This document shows positions 36,342-45,639 of a stretch of DNA of 64,000 nt, in pieces (the stretch's first letter is position 1; each line of letters opens with the position of its first letter). The DNA is from VRUE01 sp963698085 (GTDB taxonomy: Bacteria > Actinomycetota > Thermoleophilia > Solirubrobacterales > 70-9). Location: the NCBI GenBank assembly GCA_963698085.1, contig OY969122.1, forward strand, positions 1,364,001 to 1,428,000. Direction: 5' to 3'. The position numbers were made by a program, and so were the translations under genes. The notes below the pieces were generated by a model that ran no database searches, was not told where the DNA came from, and saw nothing but the letters and a program-made list of their open reading frames with translations.

Positions 36342-37808
36342 CTACGCCACCGCCTCGCGAAGCTCAGCAATATCGCTCAATTGCTCATCAACCCAATCCC
36401 CCGGATTGCGCGAGTAGATGATCTCCTTGAGGTGTTGAGCGCGCAGCTTGCGCTCCTCCTCCCCCATCGTCAGCGCGCGGTGGATCGCGTCGGCCTGCTC
36501 TTGGATGTCGAAGGGGTTGACCGAGAGGACGCAGTCGGCCAGCTCCTCGTGCGAGCCGGTGTTCTCGGAAAGCATCAGCACGCCGTCGCGGGTGTTGACC
36601 GCCGGCGCCTCCTTGGCGACGAGGTTCATCCCGTCGAAGATCGAGTTGACCATCAAGAGGTCGAAGTGCTTGTAGCGGGCAACCGCCTCGGCAAAGTTCT
36701 CGTAGATCTTGAGGTCGATCGGCATCCAGTCGGTGGTGCCGTGGCGATGGTTTACGACTGCCACCAGCGCCTCGATTTTCTCCAGGTACTCGGCGTACTC
36801 GGGGACGTCCTGGCGCGAGGGTTGCAGGTGGGCGATGAAGGTCACCTTCTCGTGGAACTCGGGGTGCTGGGTGAGGAAGGTGTCGAAGGCGGTGAAACCG
36901 CGCAGCACGTTCTTGGAGAGGTCGGCGCGATCGACGCGGATGATTAGGTGCTCGCGGCGGCGCTCGAGCACCTCGCGCTCGGCCGCTGCGACCTCGGGCG
37001 ACTCGGCCGCGCGCCGCAGCCGCTCGGCGTCGATCGAGAGCGGGTAGGCCCGAGCCCGCGTCTCGCCTCCGGCGTGTCGGACCACGCAGCTGTCGTAGTC
37101 GACGTCGACCTCGAGCAGTTCGTCGCAGCAGCGAATGAAGTTGATGCAGTAGGCGTGGGTGTGGAAGCCGATGATGTCGTTGGCGAGCATGCCGCGGAAG
37201 ATCGCCTCGCGGATGCGGCCGGGCAGAATCCGCCAACTGTCGGGCTGCGACCAGGGGATGTGGACGAAGTGATGGAGGAAGGCGTCGGGGCGCTCGGCGC
37301 GGATCATCCCCGGGGCGGTGTAGAGGTGGTAGTCGTGGAGCATCACCAGCGGTCGCTCGCGACCCTCGATCTGGCCGAGGACGGCGCGGGCGATGTCGCG
37401 ATTGACCGCCTGGTAGCCGAAGTCCCAAGCATCGAGCTCCTGCTGGCGAATGTCGGGCGCGTTGGAGAGGTCCCAGAGGTAATGCTGGATGAACCAGAGG
37501 ATCGGGTTGGCGATCAGGTTGTAGAAGCCGTCGTAGGCGTCGGGATCGCTGCCGACCAGCAGCACCCGGTAATCGATGCCGTCGATCGAGAGCTCCACGG
37601 GACCGCCACGCTCCTCCGAGACGGCGACGTCCTCGTCGGTCATCGCCGAGGCGATCCAGAGCGCCTCGCGATGCGAGACCAGGCCGGACAGCGCCGTCAC
37701 CAACCCGCCACCGCCGCGGCGCACGGTGCGCTCGCCGCCCTCGTCACGCTCGAACTGGGCCGGCCCACGGTTGGAGACGATGATCAGCGGGTCGGTGGAG
37801 TCGGCCAT
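36342..37808 (-). CDS. otsA: Trehalose-6-phosphate synthase (GT20 family)
   Basis: A 488-residue GT20 glycosyltransferase that joins UDP- or GDP-glucose to glucose-6-phosphate. Signatures are the N-terminal VSNRGP with a Gly-rich RGGGGLVTAL loop, WIQHYLW-like WFIQHYLWDL, HDYHLY, HHFVHIPW, FHTHAYC and the C-terminal FDGMNLVAKEA and ENTGSHEEL. No phosphatase gene (otsB) is adjacent. Related glucosylglycerol-phosphate synthases share this fold, so the acceptor is not certain. A TreT-like gene lies 31 bases upstream on the same strand. Confidence 0.88.
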   Translation of the reverse strand: MADSTDPLIIVSNRGPAQFERDEGGERTVRRGGGGLVTALSGLVSHREALWIASAMTDEDVAVSEERGGPVELSIDGIDYRVLLVGSDPDAYDGFYNLIANPILWFIQHYLWDLSNAPDIRQQELDAWDFGYQAVNRDIARAVLGQIEGRERPLVMLHDYHLYTAPGMIRAERPDAFLHHFVHIPWSQPDSWRILPGRIREAIFRGMLANDIIGFHTHAYCINFIRCCDELLEVDVDYDSCVVRHAGGETRARAYPLSIDAERLRRAAESPEVAAAEREVLERRREHLIIRVDRADLSKNVLRGFTAFDTFLTQHPEFHEKVTFIAHLQPSRQDVPEYAEYLEKIEALVAVVNHRHGTTDWMPIDLKIYENFAEAVARYKHFDLLMVNSIFDGMNLVAKEAPAVNTRDGVLMLSENTGSHEELADCVLSVNPFDIQEQADAIHRALTMGEEERKLRAQHLKEIIYSRNPGDWVDEQLSDIAELREAVA

Positions 37809-37839
37809 CGGCCCCCCAGCCTACCCCGAGCGCTCCCGC

Positions 37840-39078
37840 TTATTCGTCGAGCTGGGCCAGCAACTGCAGCCAGTCCCGCAGCAGGCGCGGCGAGAGGAAC
37901 TCGCGACGCGCGTGTTCCTTGCCGGCACGGCCTAGGCGCTTGCCCAGCTCCGGGTCGGCGAGGATCTCGATGCAGCGCTGCGCGCACTCGGCCGGAGAGT
38001 CGACCAGGTAACCGGTCTCGCCATCCTTGATCTGCAGGGGGATGCCGCCGACGTTGCCGGCGATCGTCGGCCGGCCCTTCCAGAGCGCCTCGGTGACGGT
38101 CAGGCCGAAGCCCTCGCGGATCGACTTCTGCAGGCAGACGTCGGACTGCGACTGGAAGGCGTTGACCTCGATCGCGCCGACGTTGTTGAGGTTGTTGAGG
38201 ATCTTGATGTCCTCGTCGCCGTCCGCGTATTCGACCGTTTGCTGGAAGAAGTCCCAGCCCTCGGGATCGTCGGTCGCCATCGAGCCGACCAGCGCCAGCT
38301 GCACCTCCGGCATCTTCGCGGTCACGTCGCGGTAGGCGTCGATCACCCCGATCGGGTCCTTCCACGGGTCAAAGCGCGAGACCTGGGTGAGCAGCGGCCG
38401 GTCGACGTCGATGCCGAACTGGTGGCAGACGAAGGCGGCGTCGTCAGGGGAGAAGGCCATGTTCTTCGGCGAGAGCGGATCGATCGCCGGCGGGATGATG
38501 TTGATGCCGTCGTGGCCGTTCAACCCGTTGGGCACGTAGGAGGGCATGTGCCACACGGTTGCGTCGTACTCCGCGATCAGCGGCTGCAGGCGCGCTATCG
38601 GCGCCGGGTTGGGCTCGGAGAGGTCGATGTGGCAGCGCCAGATCCAGTTGCGGCTCTTCTCGGCCGCGCCGCGACGCAGGCCGACCGGCTGGGGGTCGTG
38701 GACGATGACCGTGTCCCACTCGCCTTCCAGGCCCTCGGCGTTGATCTCGTTGATTTCGTCGAAGAGCGCCCACTGCGCGTCGGTCAGGGTCTCCTCGGCC
38801 CCTTGCAGCGAGTTGTGCAGGAGCTTGGTTGCATTGAAGAACTCTTCTTTCCCAAAGATCACGTTCCAGTGGGCGTCGATGCCGGCATCGCGCATCAGCG
38901 GCACGATCGTGTAGAGGATCTCCGAGACGCCACCGCCGAACGCGGTGGCGCTGACGTGTAGGACCCGCTGCCCCTCAAGCGGTTTGGCCAGCTCGCGAAT
39001 CTGTTCGCTCAGCTCTTTGCCGGCGATGTGGGTGTAGTCCGAGAGGGACTTCTGGCCGAGGCTGACTTCCTGGAGCAT
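37840..39078 (-). CDS. treT: TreT-like trehalose glycosyltransferring synthase (GT4)
   Basis: A 412-residue GT-B enzyme close in length and pattern to TreT, which forms trehalose directly from NDP-glucose and glucose. Motifs include HVSATAFGGGVSEILY near the N-terminus, HDPQPVGL, RCHIDLS, SRFDPWKDPIGVI, QKSIREGFGLTVTEALWKG (the E-x7-E motif of GT4) and NVGGIPLQIKDGETG. It is in one operon with the GT20 gene. Having both routes side by side suggests strong trehalose need, for example under drying. Confidence 0.85.
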   Translation of the reverse strand: MLQEVSLGQKSLSDYTHIAGKELSEQIRELAKPLEGQRVLHVSATAFGGGVSEILYTIVPLMRDAGIDAHWNVIFGKEEFFNATKLLHNSLQGAEETLTDAQWALFDEINEINAEGLEGEWDTVIVHDPQPVGLRRGAAEKSRNWIWRCHIDLSEPNPAPIARLQPLIAEYDATVWHMPSYVPNGLNGHDGINIIPPAIDPLSPKNMAFSPDDAAFVCHQFGIDVDRPLLTQVSRFDPWKDPIGVIDAYRDVTAKMPEVQLALVGSMATDDPEGWDFFQQTVEYADGDEDIKILNNLNNVGAIEVNAFQSQSDVCLQKSIREGFGLTVTEALWKGRPTIAGNVGGIPLQIKDGETGYLVDSPAECAQRCIEILADPELGKRLGRAGKEHARREFLSPRLLRDWLQLLAQLDE

Positions 39079-39123
39079 CGGCGATTTCTACAGGCATCGC
39101 CGGTTGGACGACTGGCAGGCTGT

Positions 39124-40278
39124 TCAGCCGCCCGGCTCGGCGACCGGCCGCTTGCCAAGAGTGACTTTGACTTCTCCGCGATCTCCGTCCGCATCGAGAA
39201 CGTCGAGCGTCACCTCGTCGCCGGGCTGGAAGACGGAGATGTAGCGGGCGAGGTCATTCGGCTGGATCACCTCGCGGCCGTCGACGGCGAGGATCGTGTC
39301 GCCGCCGATTTCGTAGGGAACTCCCTGGAAGCGAAGTTTGTCCTCACCACCCTCGAGGCCCGCATCGTCAGCCGGGCCGCCGGGCACCACTTCCGCCACC
39401 AGGCCGCCGTGGTCGACCTCGATCTCGAGCTTGCTGGCGAGCTGCGGGTAGAGCGCCTGGGTGGAGACGCCGATGTAGGCGTACTCGACGCTGCCCTTCC
39501 TTTCCAGCTGGGCGACCGAACGCTCCACGGTCGAGATCGGCACCGCGAAGCCGACGCCGTCGTTGGCGCCGGAGTTCGTCTGGATCTGCTGGTTGATGCC
39601 GATGACGCGGGCGCCGGCGTCGAGCAGCGGGCCGCCGGAGTTGCCGGGGTTGATCGAGGCGTCGGTCTGGATCGCGCCCTCGATCTGGAACTGGGTCAAC
39701 GAGCCAACCGACCGATCGGTCGCCGAGACGACCCCTATCGAGAGCGACTGCTGCTCGCCGAAGGGGCTGCCGATCGCCGCCACCGGCTGGCCGACCTCCA
39801 GCTCCTCATCCTCGCCGAGCTGCAGCGGATGCAGGTCGAAGCCATTGGGCTTCACCTCCAGCAGGGCAACGTCGGCGAAGGGGTCGAAGCCGACGACCGT
39901 TGCCGGCACGACGTTGCGGTCGGGGAACTCGACGAACACCGCCTCGGCCTCCTTGCGATCGCCGCCTTCGCCGTCGGTGACGACGTGGGCGTTGGTGACG
40001 ATCCGGCCGTCGGCGTCGAGCACGAAGCCGGAGCCTTCCGCGGCGCCCTGCTCGAAGATCGAGCGGATCGTGACCACGCCGGGGGCCGCCTCGCGGTAGA
40101 CCTTCGCCGCGTCGAAGCCACTGCTGGCCGCCTGCACCACGACTTGGGTGGTCGTCTTCGTCGCTTGCGCCGTCCCACCCTCCGTGCTCTTCTCGCTGTC
40201 GCCGCCGCAGCCACTGATCAACGCCAGCGTCAGCAGCGCTAGCAGCGCCGCCACCGGCGAGGTCGCCCGCCCACTCAT
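39124..40278 (-). CDS. HtrA/DegP-like secreted serine protease (lipoprotein)
   Basis: A 384-residue S1C protease. A lipobox LISGC puts the lipid on Cys24. The catalytic triad is His98 in TNAHVV, Asp136 in FADVALL and Ser214 in NPGNSGGPLL. A PDZ domain follows (about 270-370) with GLVAEVVPGGPADDAGL. It should cleave or sense misfolded envelope proteins. The start overlaps the kinase stop by four bases, so RR, kinase and protease form one operon as in mycobacterial mprAB-pepD. Confidence 0.94.
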   Translation of the reverse strand: MSGRATSPVAALLALLTLALISGCGGDSEKSTEGGTAQATKTTTQVVVQAASSGFDAAKVYREAAPGVVTIRSIFEQGAAEGSGFVLDADGRIVTNAHVVTDGEGGDRKEAEAVFVEFPDRNVVPATVVGFDPFADVALLEVKPNGFDLHPLQLGEDEELEVGQPVAAIGSPFGEQQSLSIGVVSATDRSVGSLTQFQIEGAIQTDASINPGNSGGPLLDAGARVIGINQQIQTNSGANDGVGFAVPISTVERSVAQLERKGSVEYAYIGVSTQALYPQLASKLEIEVDHGGLVAEVVPGGPADDAGLEGGEDKLRFQGVPYEIGGDTILAVDGREVIQPNDLARYISVFQPGDEVTLDVLDADGDRGEVKVTLGKRPVAEPGG

Positions 40279-41333
40279 GCCGGCGCCTTGGCGGGTTCGG
40301 AGATGACCGCTGGCGGCGCCCCAGGAGGGGCGATCGGCAGATCGAGGGTGAAGGCGGTGAAGCGACGGCTGGAGGAGATCGCGATGTGGCCGTCCATGCG
40401 CTGTACCAGCTCTCGCGCGATCGCCAGGCCGAGGCCCGAGCCGCCGGCGGAGTCAGCGGTGTAGAAGCGCTCGAAGATCCGTTTCTGGGCGCGCTGTGGG
40501 ATTCCAGTGCCGTCATCGGAGACGGTCAGCTCGGCGCGCTGATTTACGGAGTAGATGGTCACGGTGACGCTGGTCCCCTCCGGAGTGTGGGTGAGGGCGT
40601 TGTCGAGCAGGATACGGATGATCTGTCGCACCCGGTCGGGGTCGGCGACCGCGATCACGGGCAGATCCGGCGTGCGCAGCTCCAGGCGCGAGCCGCGCAG
40701 GTCGGCGCGGGCGCCGAACTCGCGTGCCACGTCGCGTGCCAGCGAGCTGAGGTCGACGCTGCGGATCGTCAGCTCGATCCCGCCCGCGTCGAGCTGGGAG
40801 AGGTTGAGCAGGTCCGCGGTGAGCTTGGTCAGCCGCTCGATCTGCTGGCGCATCGTGCGCACGAACTCGGCCCGCTCCTCGGGGCTCGGGTCCTCCTCCT
40901 CGAGCAGCTCGACGAAGCCGCCGAGGCTGAAGATGGGCGTACGCAGCTCGTGCGAGGCGTTGGCGATGAACTGCTTGCGGGCGCTGTCAAGCTCGGCGAG
41001 GCGGCGCTGCATCTCGTTGAAGGTGCGGGCGAGCTGGCCGAGCTGGCCGGAGGAGTCAACCGGGATGCGGGCGGCAAAATCGCCGTCGGCGACCTTGCGC
41101 GCGGCATCCTCGATCCGTTGCACCCGCCGCGCGACCACCTGCGCGGAGTAGATGCCGACGGCCAACGCCATCAACAGGGCGAACAGGGTGCCGAGCAGGA
41201 TCGGCCCCGCGGCGCCCTCGTGGCCTTCGATCACGACGACCCAGATGTAGATGATCGCCGCGGTTCCGGCTCCGATCGACAGCGACGCAGTCGTGATCCT
41301 GCTGCCGAGCGGAGTGAGGCGGAGTCCTTTCAT
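40275..41333 (-). CDS. Membrane sensor histidine kinase
   Basis: A 352-residue HAMP-type kinase. Two membrane helices (about 13-34 and 43-65) leave only a very short outside loop (EGHEGAAG), so it likely senses membrane or internal cues. HAMP is at about 65-118, the phospho-acceptor is His128 in NASHELRTP, and the ATPase domain has DNALTHT (N box), SDDGTGIP and GGSGLGLAIA (G boxes). It overlaps both its response-regulator gene and the protease gene by four bases. Confidence 0.94.
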   Translation of the reverse strand: MKGLRLTPLGSRITTASLSIGAGTAAIIYIWVVVIEGHEGAAGPILLGTLFALLMALAVGIYSAQVVARRVQRIEDAARKVADGDFAARIPVDSSGQLGQLARTFNEMQRRLAELDSARKQFIANASHELRTPIFSLGGFVELLEEEDPSPEERAEFVRTMRQQIERLTKLTADLLNLSQLDAGGIELTIRSVDLSSLARDVAREFGARADLRGSRLELRTPDLPVIAVADPDRVRQIIRILLDNALTHTPEGTSVTVTIYSVNQRAELTVSDDGTGIPQRAQKRIFERFYTADSAGGSGLGLAIARELVQRMDGHIAISSSRRFTAFTLDLPIAPPGAPPAVISEPAKAPA

Positions 41334-42025
41334 TCCCTGAAGCGGTAGCCAACGCCTCGCACGGTGAACAGGTACTCGGGCTGCTTGGGATCGGCCTCGA
41401 TCTTTTCGCGCAGATGGCGGATGTGGACGTCGACCGTACGCGGGTCGCGGTAGTCGGAATCGCCCCAGACGTGCTCGAGCAGGGTCTCGCGGCTGAGCAC
41501 TTTGCCGGGCGAGCGGGCGAGGGCTGTGAGAATCTCGAACTCAACGTAGGTGGCGGCGACCTCCTCGTCGCGCAGCGTTACCGAGCGGCGGGCGGGATCG
41601 ATCTTCAACTCCGCGTGCTCGATCGGCCCCTCCTCGGCAGGATCGGCGCTCATCCGCGAACGTCGCAGCGCCGCCTTGACGCGGCTGCGGAACTCGCGCA
41701 TCGAGAAGGGCTTGGTGATGTAGTCGTCGGCACCGACCTCGAGCCCGGCGACCTTGTCGGTCTCTGAGCCCTTCGCGGTCAGCATGATGATCGGGACCTG
41801 GCTCTGGCGGCGCAGCTGGCGGCAGACTTCGACGCCGTCGAGTTTGGGCAACATTAGGTCGAGGACGACCAGGTCGAAGCGGGCCTCGGTGAAGCGCTCG
41901 AGCGCTTCGCGGCCGTCGAGCGCCGAGGTGACGTGGTAGCCGTCCTTGCGCAAGGGATAGCTGAGCAGGGTCTGCACCGACTGCTCATCGTCGACCAGCA
42001 GTATCCGCGTAGACCCGTTCGGCAT
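41330..42025 (-). CDS. OmpR-family response regulator
   Basis: A 231-residue regulator with an N-terminal receiver (acidic pair VDDE at 11-14, phospho-acceptor Asp56 in VLDLMLP, conserved TKPF) and a C-terminal winged helix ending VRGVGYRFRE. The ATG at 42025 is chosen because the family begins close to ILLVDDE. Open frame continues to 42094. No good ribosome site is visible. It pairs with the kinase and protease that follow. Confidence 0.93.
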   Translation of the reverse strand: MPNGSTRILLVDDEQSVQTLLSYPLRKDGYHVTSALDGREALERFTEARFDLVVLDLMLPKLDGVEVCRQLRRQSQVPIIMLTAKGSETDKVAGLEVGADDYITKPFSMREFRSRVKAALRRSRMSADPAEEGPIEHAELKIDPARRSVTLRDEEVAATYVEFEILTALARSPGKVLSRETLLEHVWGDSDYRDPRTVDVHIRHLREKIEADPKQPEYLFTVRGVGYRFRE

Positions 42026-42135
42026 AAACACAAGGGTAATCCGCGGGCGTGTCCGGTAGCTGTGGGGGGCTGTGGACGTATGTGCGAGTACCAAGTACTA
42101 AGGGTCCTGGGCAGGCGGCCGATAGGAGGCACAGG

Positions 42136-42315
42136 ATGCAGGCCCAACAGCTCAAGAGCCTTGTCGAGAACGGCAGCTACCGACCGCGGCCGGAACAGAT
42201 CGCGTGCGCGATGCTGCGCCGCCGCGGCGTGCGCGCCTTGCTGACGGGGGATTCCCTGATCAGCTCAGCTGATCGAATCCCCTCGCCTCAAGCAGCCCGC
42301 CGCCAGGCAGCCTGA
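42136..42315 (+). CDS. FlgM-like small protein (possible anti-sigma factor)
   Basis: A 59-residue protein from the ATG at 42136, with GGAGGC seven bases before it. LKSLVENGSYRPRPEQIACAMLRR resembles the C-terminal sigma-binding helices of FlgM (Leu-x3-Ile-x3-Gly-x-Tyr-x-Val-x3-x-Ile-Ala-x-x-Met/Leu). No flagellar gene is in the window. Its end overlaps the convergent thiL gene by 56 bases, and the tail may be non-functional. The gene is divergent from the response regulator. Confidence 0.55.
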   Translation: MQAQQLKSLVENGSYRPRPEQIACAMLRRRGVRALLTGDSLISSADRIPSPQAARRQAA

Positions 42316-43264
42316 TCTCGACCCCCGGGTTGGCGACGACTTCGCCGATCCGGGTTAGCGCGCCGTGTTGCTCGACGGCCGCAACCGCCTCGGTGAGCCT
42401 GTCCGCGGGCAGGGTGGCGAGCAGCTCGTAGTCTTCTCCGCCGGACGTGGCTAGCTCGAGCGGGTCGCGGCCGGCGTCGCGGGCGACCTCGGCTAGGCCC
42501 GCAGCGAGGGGCAGCGCCTCGGCCTCGATTCGCAGCCCGACGCCGCTCGCCGAGGCGAGATGCCCAGCGTCACCGCCGAGGCCGTCGCTGAGGTCGATCA
42601 TCGCCGTCGCCCCAGCCTCGGCGAGGGCCCGGCCGGCCAGCAGCCGCGGCTGCGGCTCGAGCTGGCGGGCGACCAGCGCCGCGGACGTGCCGGTGCTGCG
42701 GTGTCCATATGGACCTCGTTCCACCGGCACGTCTAATTTGGTCTCGCGCTCGAGTAGAAGCAGGCCCGCCGCGGCGCCGCCCAGCTCGCCAGTCACCACG
42801 AGCGCGTCGCCGGGGCGCGCCCCCGATCGAGTCACGAAGTCATCCGCGCTCTCCGCGTGGCCGACCACGGTTACCGCCAGGGTCAGGGCTGGGGCGCGCG
42901 TCACGTCGCCGCCGGCGAGGCTCGTCCCGGTCGCTGCCGCAACCCCCTCGATTCCGTTGAGCAGCTCCAGGCAGCCGTCCTCGTCGAGGTCAGCTGGGAT
43001 TCCGAGGACGACGTAGGCCTCGCCGGGCTCGGCGCCCATCGCCGCCAGGTCGGAAAGGGCGACCGCGAGCGCCTTGCCGCCGATCTGCTCCAGGCCGCTT
43101 GATCCTCGCCGGAAGTGGACCCCGTCGATCAGGGCGTCGACCGAGGTGGCGGTGGCGCCGCCGGGGACGGTCACAGCGGCGTCGTCGCCGCTGCTCAGCA
43201 GCAGCCGCGGCCCTGACTCCGGTAGCCGTGCCCGTATGCGGGCCAGGAGCTCGAACTCGCCCAT
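42260..43264 (-). CDS. thiL: Thiamine-monophosphate kinase
   Basis: A 334-residue PurM-fold kinase making thiamine diphosphate. Motifs are GEFELLARI at the N-terminus, SSGDDAAV (metal binding), DALIDGVHF, GGKALAVALSDLAAMGA (read in parts), GGDVTRAP and IDLSDGLGGDAGHLA. No riboswitch was recognised upstream. The gene is divergent from the UPF0104 protein gene. Confidence 0.95.
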   Translation of the reverse strand: MGEFELLARIRARLPESGPRLLLSSGDDAAVTVPGGATATSVDALIDGVHFRRGSSGLEQIGGKALAVALSDLAAMGAEPGEAYVVLGIPADLDEDGCLELLNGIEGVAAATGTSLAGGDVTRAPALTLAVTVVGHAESADDFVTRSGARPGDALVVTGELGGAAAGLLLLERETKLDVPVERGPYGHRSTGTSAALVARQLEPQPRLLAGRALAEAGATAMIDLSDGLGGDAGHLASASGVGLRIEAEALPLAAGLAEVARDAGRDPLELATSGGEDYELLATLPADRLTEAVAAVEQHGALTRIGEVVANPGVEIRLPGGGLLEARGFDQLS

Positions 43265-43328
43265 GCGGCCATTCTCCCCGTTGTGGGTAGCGGGTAGCAG
43301 CCCCGGACCTCATTAAGGTGCGACAAAC

Positions 43329-44429
43329 GTGGCAGAGGACCAACCACTCCTTCACCGGATCGGCGAGACGGCGTCGAAATTCGGTGCGCGGCCGCCGCGC
43401 AGCAAGCGCGTGCGGCTCGCGATCCAGGTCGGGATCGCGGTCGTCGTCTTCGGCTTCCTCGTCCTCACCGTCATCAACCAGTGGGCGGAGATCAAGGACG
43501 AGGGCGTCCACTTCCATCTCGTCTGGCTGATCCCGGCCTTCCTCGTCCTGCCTTGCTTCTACGCGCTCAGCGCGCTCGGCTGGGATCTGATCCTGCGCTT
43601 TCTCGGCTACCGGATCGGCGTCGGCCGGGCACAGGTCGCCTGGGGTCAGCCGCTCCTGGCCCGCTATGTACCGGGCAGCGTGCTCTACGTCCTCGGCCGG
43701 GTGCTGCTCTCCGAGCGCGCCGGTGTGCCGCGCCGGATCACGATGGCCAGCATCGTCTACGAACAGGCGATCTCGGCAACCTCGGGGATCACCTTCGCTG
43801 CCTACTTCCTGATCAGCCACCCGGACCTGCAGGGCCAGCCGCTGCGCTGGGCCGTACTGCTCGTGATCCCGGCGCTGATTGCGCTGCTCAGCCCACCCGT
43901 CTTCCGGCCGCTCGCCGACCGTGTCTTGCGGGCCTTTGGCCGAGAAGCGCTGCCGGGCGTGATCCCGCTGCGCGGCGTGATCACCCTGCTCGCCTTCTAT
44001 GTCCTCAACTGGGGCGTTGTCTCGGTGGGCGTCTACTGCGTCGCCCGCTCCGTCAGCACGATCCCGGTCGATGAGATCCTCACGGTCGGCTCGGCGCAGG
44101 CGGTCGGCTATGTCGCGGCGCTGGTGACCCTCGTCGCTCCGGCCGGGCTCGGTATCCGCGATGCGGCTTTCGCCTGGGCAGTGAAGGGGGCGCTGCCGGG
44201 CAAGAGCTTCGCGGTCGGCTCGCTGATCGCGATCGCCGTGCGTTTCGTGCTCACCGCGGTCGAGCTGATCTACGTCGGGGCGGTCACGGCGCTGGGCAAA
44301 CGCGAGGGGTGGTCGATCCCTACCGGCATCGTGCACCCATCCGCAGAGGAGCAGGCAGCGGGGGTCGAAGGGGAGAAGGACGGGGGAGTCTCCCGCCCCG
44401 ACTCGCGACCGGCTCCGAATCGCGGCTGA
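43329..44429 (+). CDS. UPF0104 / lysylphosphatidylglycerol synthase-like membrane protein
   Basis: A 366-residue protein with eight or more membrane helices. The pattern matches the flippase-like domain of MprF (UPF0104): WGQPLLARYVPGSVLYVLGR near the first half and ITLLAFYVLNWGVVSVG, PAGLGIRDAAF towards the second. No aminoacyl-transferase domain is attached. It may move a lipid or be linked to the mannosyltransferase gene opposite it. The start is a GTG at 43329 with no clear ribosome site. Confidence 0.85.
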   Translation: MAEDQPLLHRIGETASKFGARPPRSKRVRLAIQVGIAVVVFGFLVLTVINQWAEIKDEGVHFHLVWLIPAFLVLPCFYALSALGWDLILRFLGYRIGVGRAQVAWGQPLLARYVPGSVLYVLGRVLLSERAGVPRRITMASIVYEQAISATSGITFAAYFLISHPDLQGQPLRWAVLLVIPALIALLSPPVFRPLADRVLRAFGREALPGVIPLRGVITLLAFYVLNWGVVSVGVYCVARSVSTIPVDEILTVGSAQAVGYVAALVTLVAPAGLGIRDAAFAWAVKGALPGKSFAVGSLIAIAVRFVLTAVELIYVGAVTALGKREGWSIPTGIVHPSAEEQAAGVEGEKDGGVSRPDSRPAPNRG

Positions 44430-44505
44430 GGCTCATTTGCTGGAGGGCCGGTCGCTCTGAGTATCCGCCGGTTCGGGACACTCCCCCTCCCTTCTCGCGA
44501 AACGC

Positions 44506-45639
44506 CTATAGCGGCATCCTCGCGGGGAGCTGGTATGCCGTCAGGGCTAGCGTCAGGAGCTGGAGGGGGCGGTCTCTTGAGAGGGCTACTAGGGGGAGGG
44601 CCCAGATCAGGTACCAGGGGAGGAGCCAGGCGGTGGCTAGTAGGAGGATGAAGGAGGCCCAGGCGGCGTTGCGGAGCCAGTCGCCGCCCTGCCAGGTTCT
44701 TATGAGCAGGTAGACGAAGACGACGGCGTAGAGGGCGAGGGCTGTGGCGCGGACGGCGGTTGGGTCGAGGCCCGTCAGGCGGGCGAAGGTGATTGGGACG
44801 CTCATGTGGGTGGTGCGGCTCTGGTTCTCGCCGGCGAGGCCGATCGCGTCGAGCCAGTCCCAGCCGAAGGCGCCGTAGGCCGCGAAGCCGATCGCCCCGG
44901 CCGCGATGCTCGCACCTGCCAAGAACCTGATGGTGGGCTCGGCTTCCAACTCGATCGAAGCTTTTTCTGCGTCATGGTGGGGAAAATGTTGCAATCGAGC
45001 TGCGTTCAGGAGCGCGAAGGGGGCGGCGAGGGCCGCGGGTGCCTTGATCGCGAAGGCGGCGACGAAGGCGGCACCCGCGCCCGCCTCGTGGGCTGAGAGC
45101 ATCGCGGCTACGCCCAGGGTCGCCGCCAGCATCGCCAGGCCATCGTTGTGGGCGCCGCCGATGACGTGGATCAGGACCAGGGGGTTGAGGGCTACGAAGG
45201 CCGCGGCGGCCAGGGGCGAGACGCCGCGGACGGGTGCGAGGCGGGCGACGAGGAATGCGATCGCCAGGACCGAGAGCGCCGCGACGAGCTTGAGGGTCGC
45301 GACGGCGAGCCAAACGGGCAGCCAAGCGAGCGGGTAGGTCGCGAGCGTGAACAGCGGCCCGTAGGCGCTGGTCGCGTCGATCCAGGTGACGCGGGAGTAG
45401 GCAGGGTCGAAGGGCGCTGCAGCGGGCGGGTGGACGTAGGGGTCGAGGCCGTGGACAACCCCGAGGCGGGCGTAGTCGACGTAGCTGTAGACGTCGTGGG
45501 AGAGGAGGACAGGGGCAAGAGCGAAGCCGGCGACCAGAACCGCAAGCACGCCCCAAAGGAACCTCCGGCGGTCAACCGAACTCTCGGTTTCCCGCGATAT
45601 AGGCGGGTAACTGAGACCTCGGCGGTTGGCGGGGCTCAA
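44506..45639 (-). CDS. Polyprenol-phosphate-type mannosyltransferase (membrane GT-C)
   Basis: A 377-residue polytopic protein. An Asp-x-Tyr motif follows the first helix (LLSHDVYSYVDYARL), as expected for GT-C enzymes, and helices with Trp-rich loops follow (AFGWDWLDAIGLAGEN, WLLPWYLIWALPL). It fits the alpha-1,6-mannosyltransferase group acting on polyprenyl-phosphate sugars at the outer face. It is shorter than mycobacterial MptA/B. Its TTG overlaps the PBP stop, but a later start is possible. Confidence 0.78.
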   Translation of the reverse strand: MSPANRRGLSYPPISRETESSVDRRRFLWGVLAVLVAGFALAPVLLSHDVYSYVDYARLGVVHGLDPYVHPPAAAPFDPAYSRVTWIDATSAYGPLFTLATYPLAWLPVWLAVATLKLVAALSVLAIAFLVARLAPVRGVSPLAAAAFVALNPLVLIHVIGGAHNDGLAMLAATLGVAAMLSAHEAGAGAAFVAAFAIKAPAALAAPFALLNAARLQHFPHHDAEKASIELEAEPTIRFLAGASIAAGAIGFAAYGAFGWDWLDAIGLAGENQSRTTHMSVPITFARLTGLDPTAVRATALALYAVVFVYLLIRTWQGGDWLRNAAWASFILLLATAWLLPWYLIWALPLVALSRDRPLQLLTLALTAYQLPARMPL

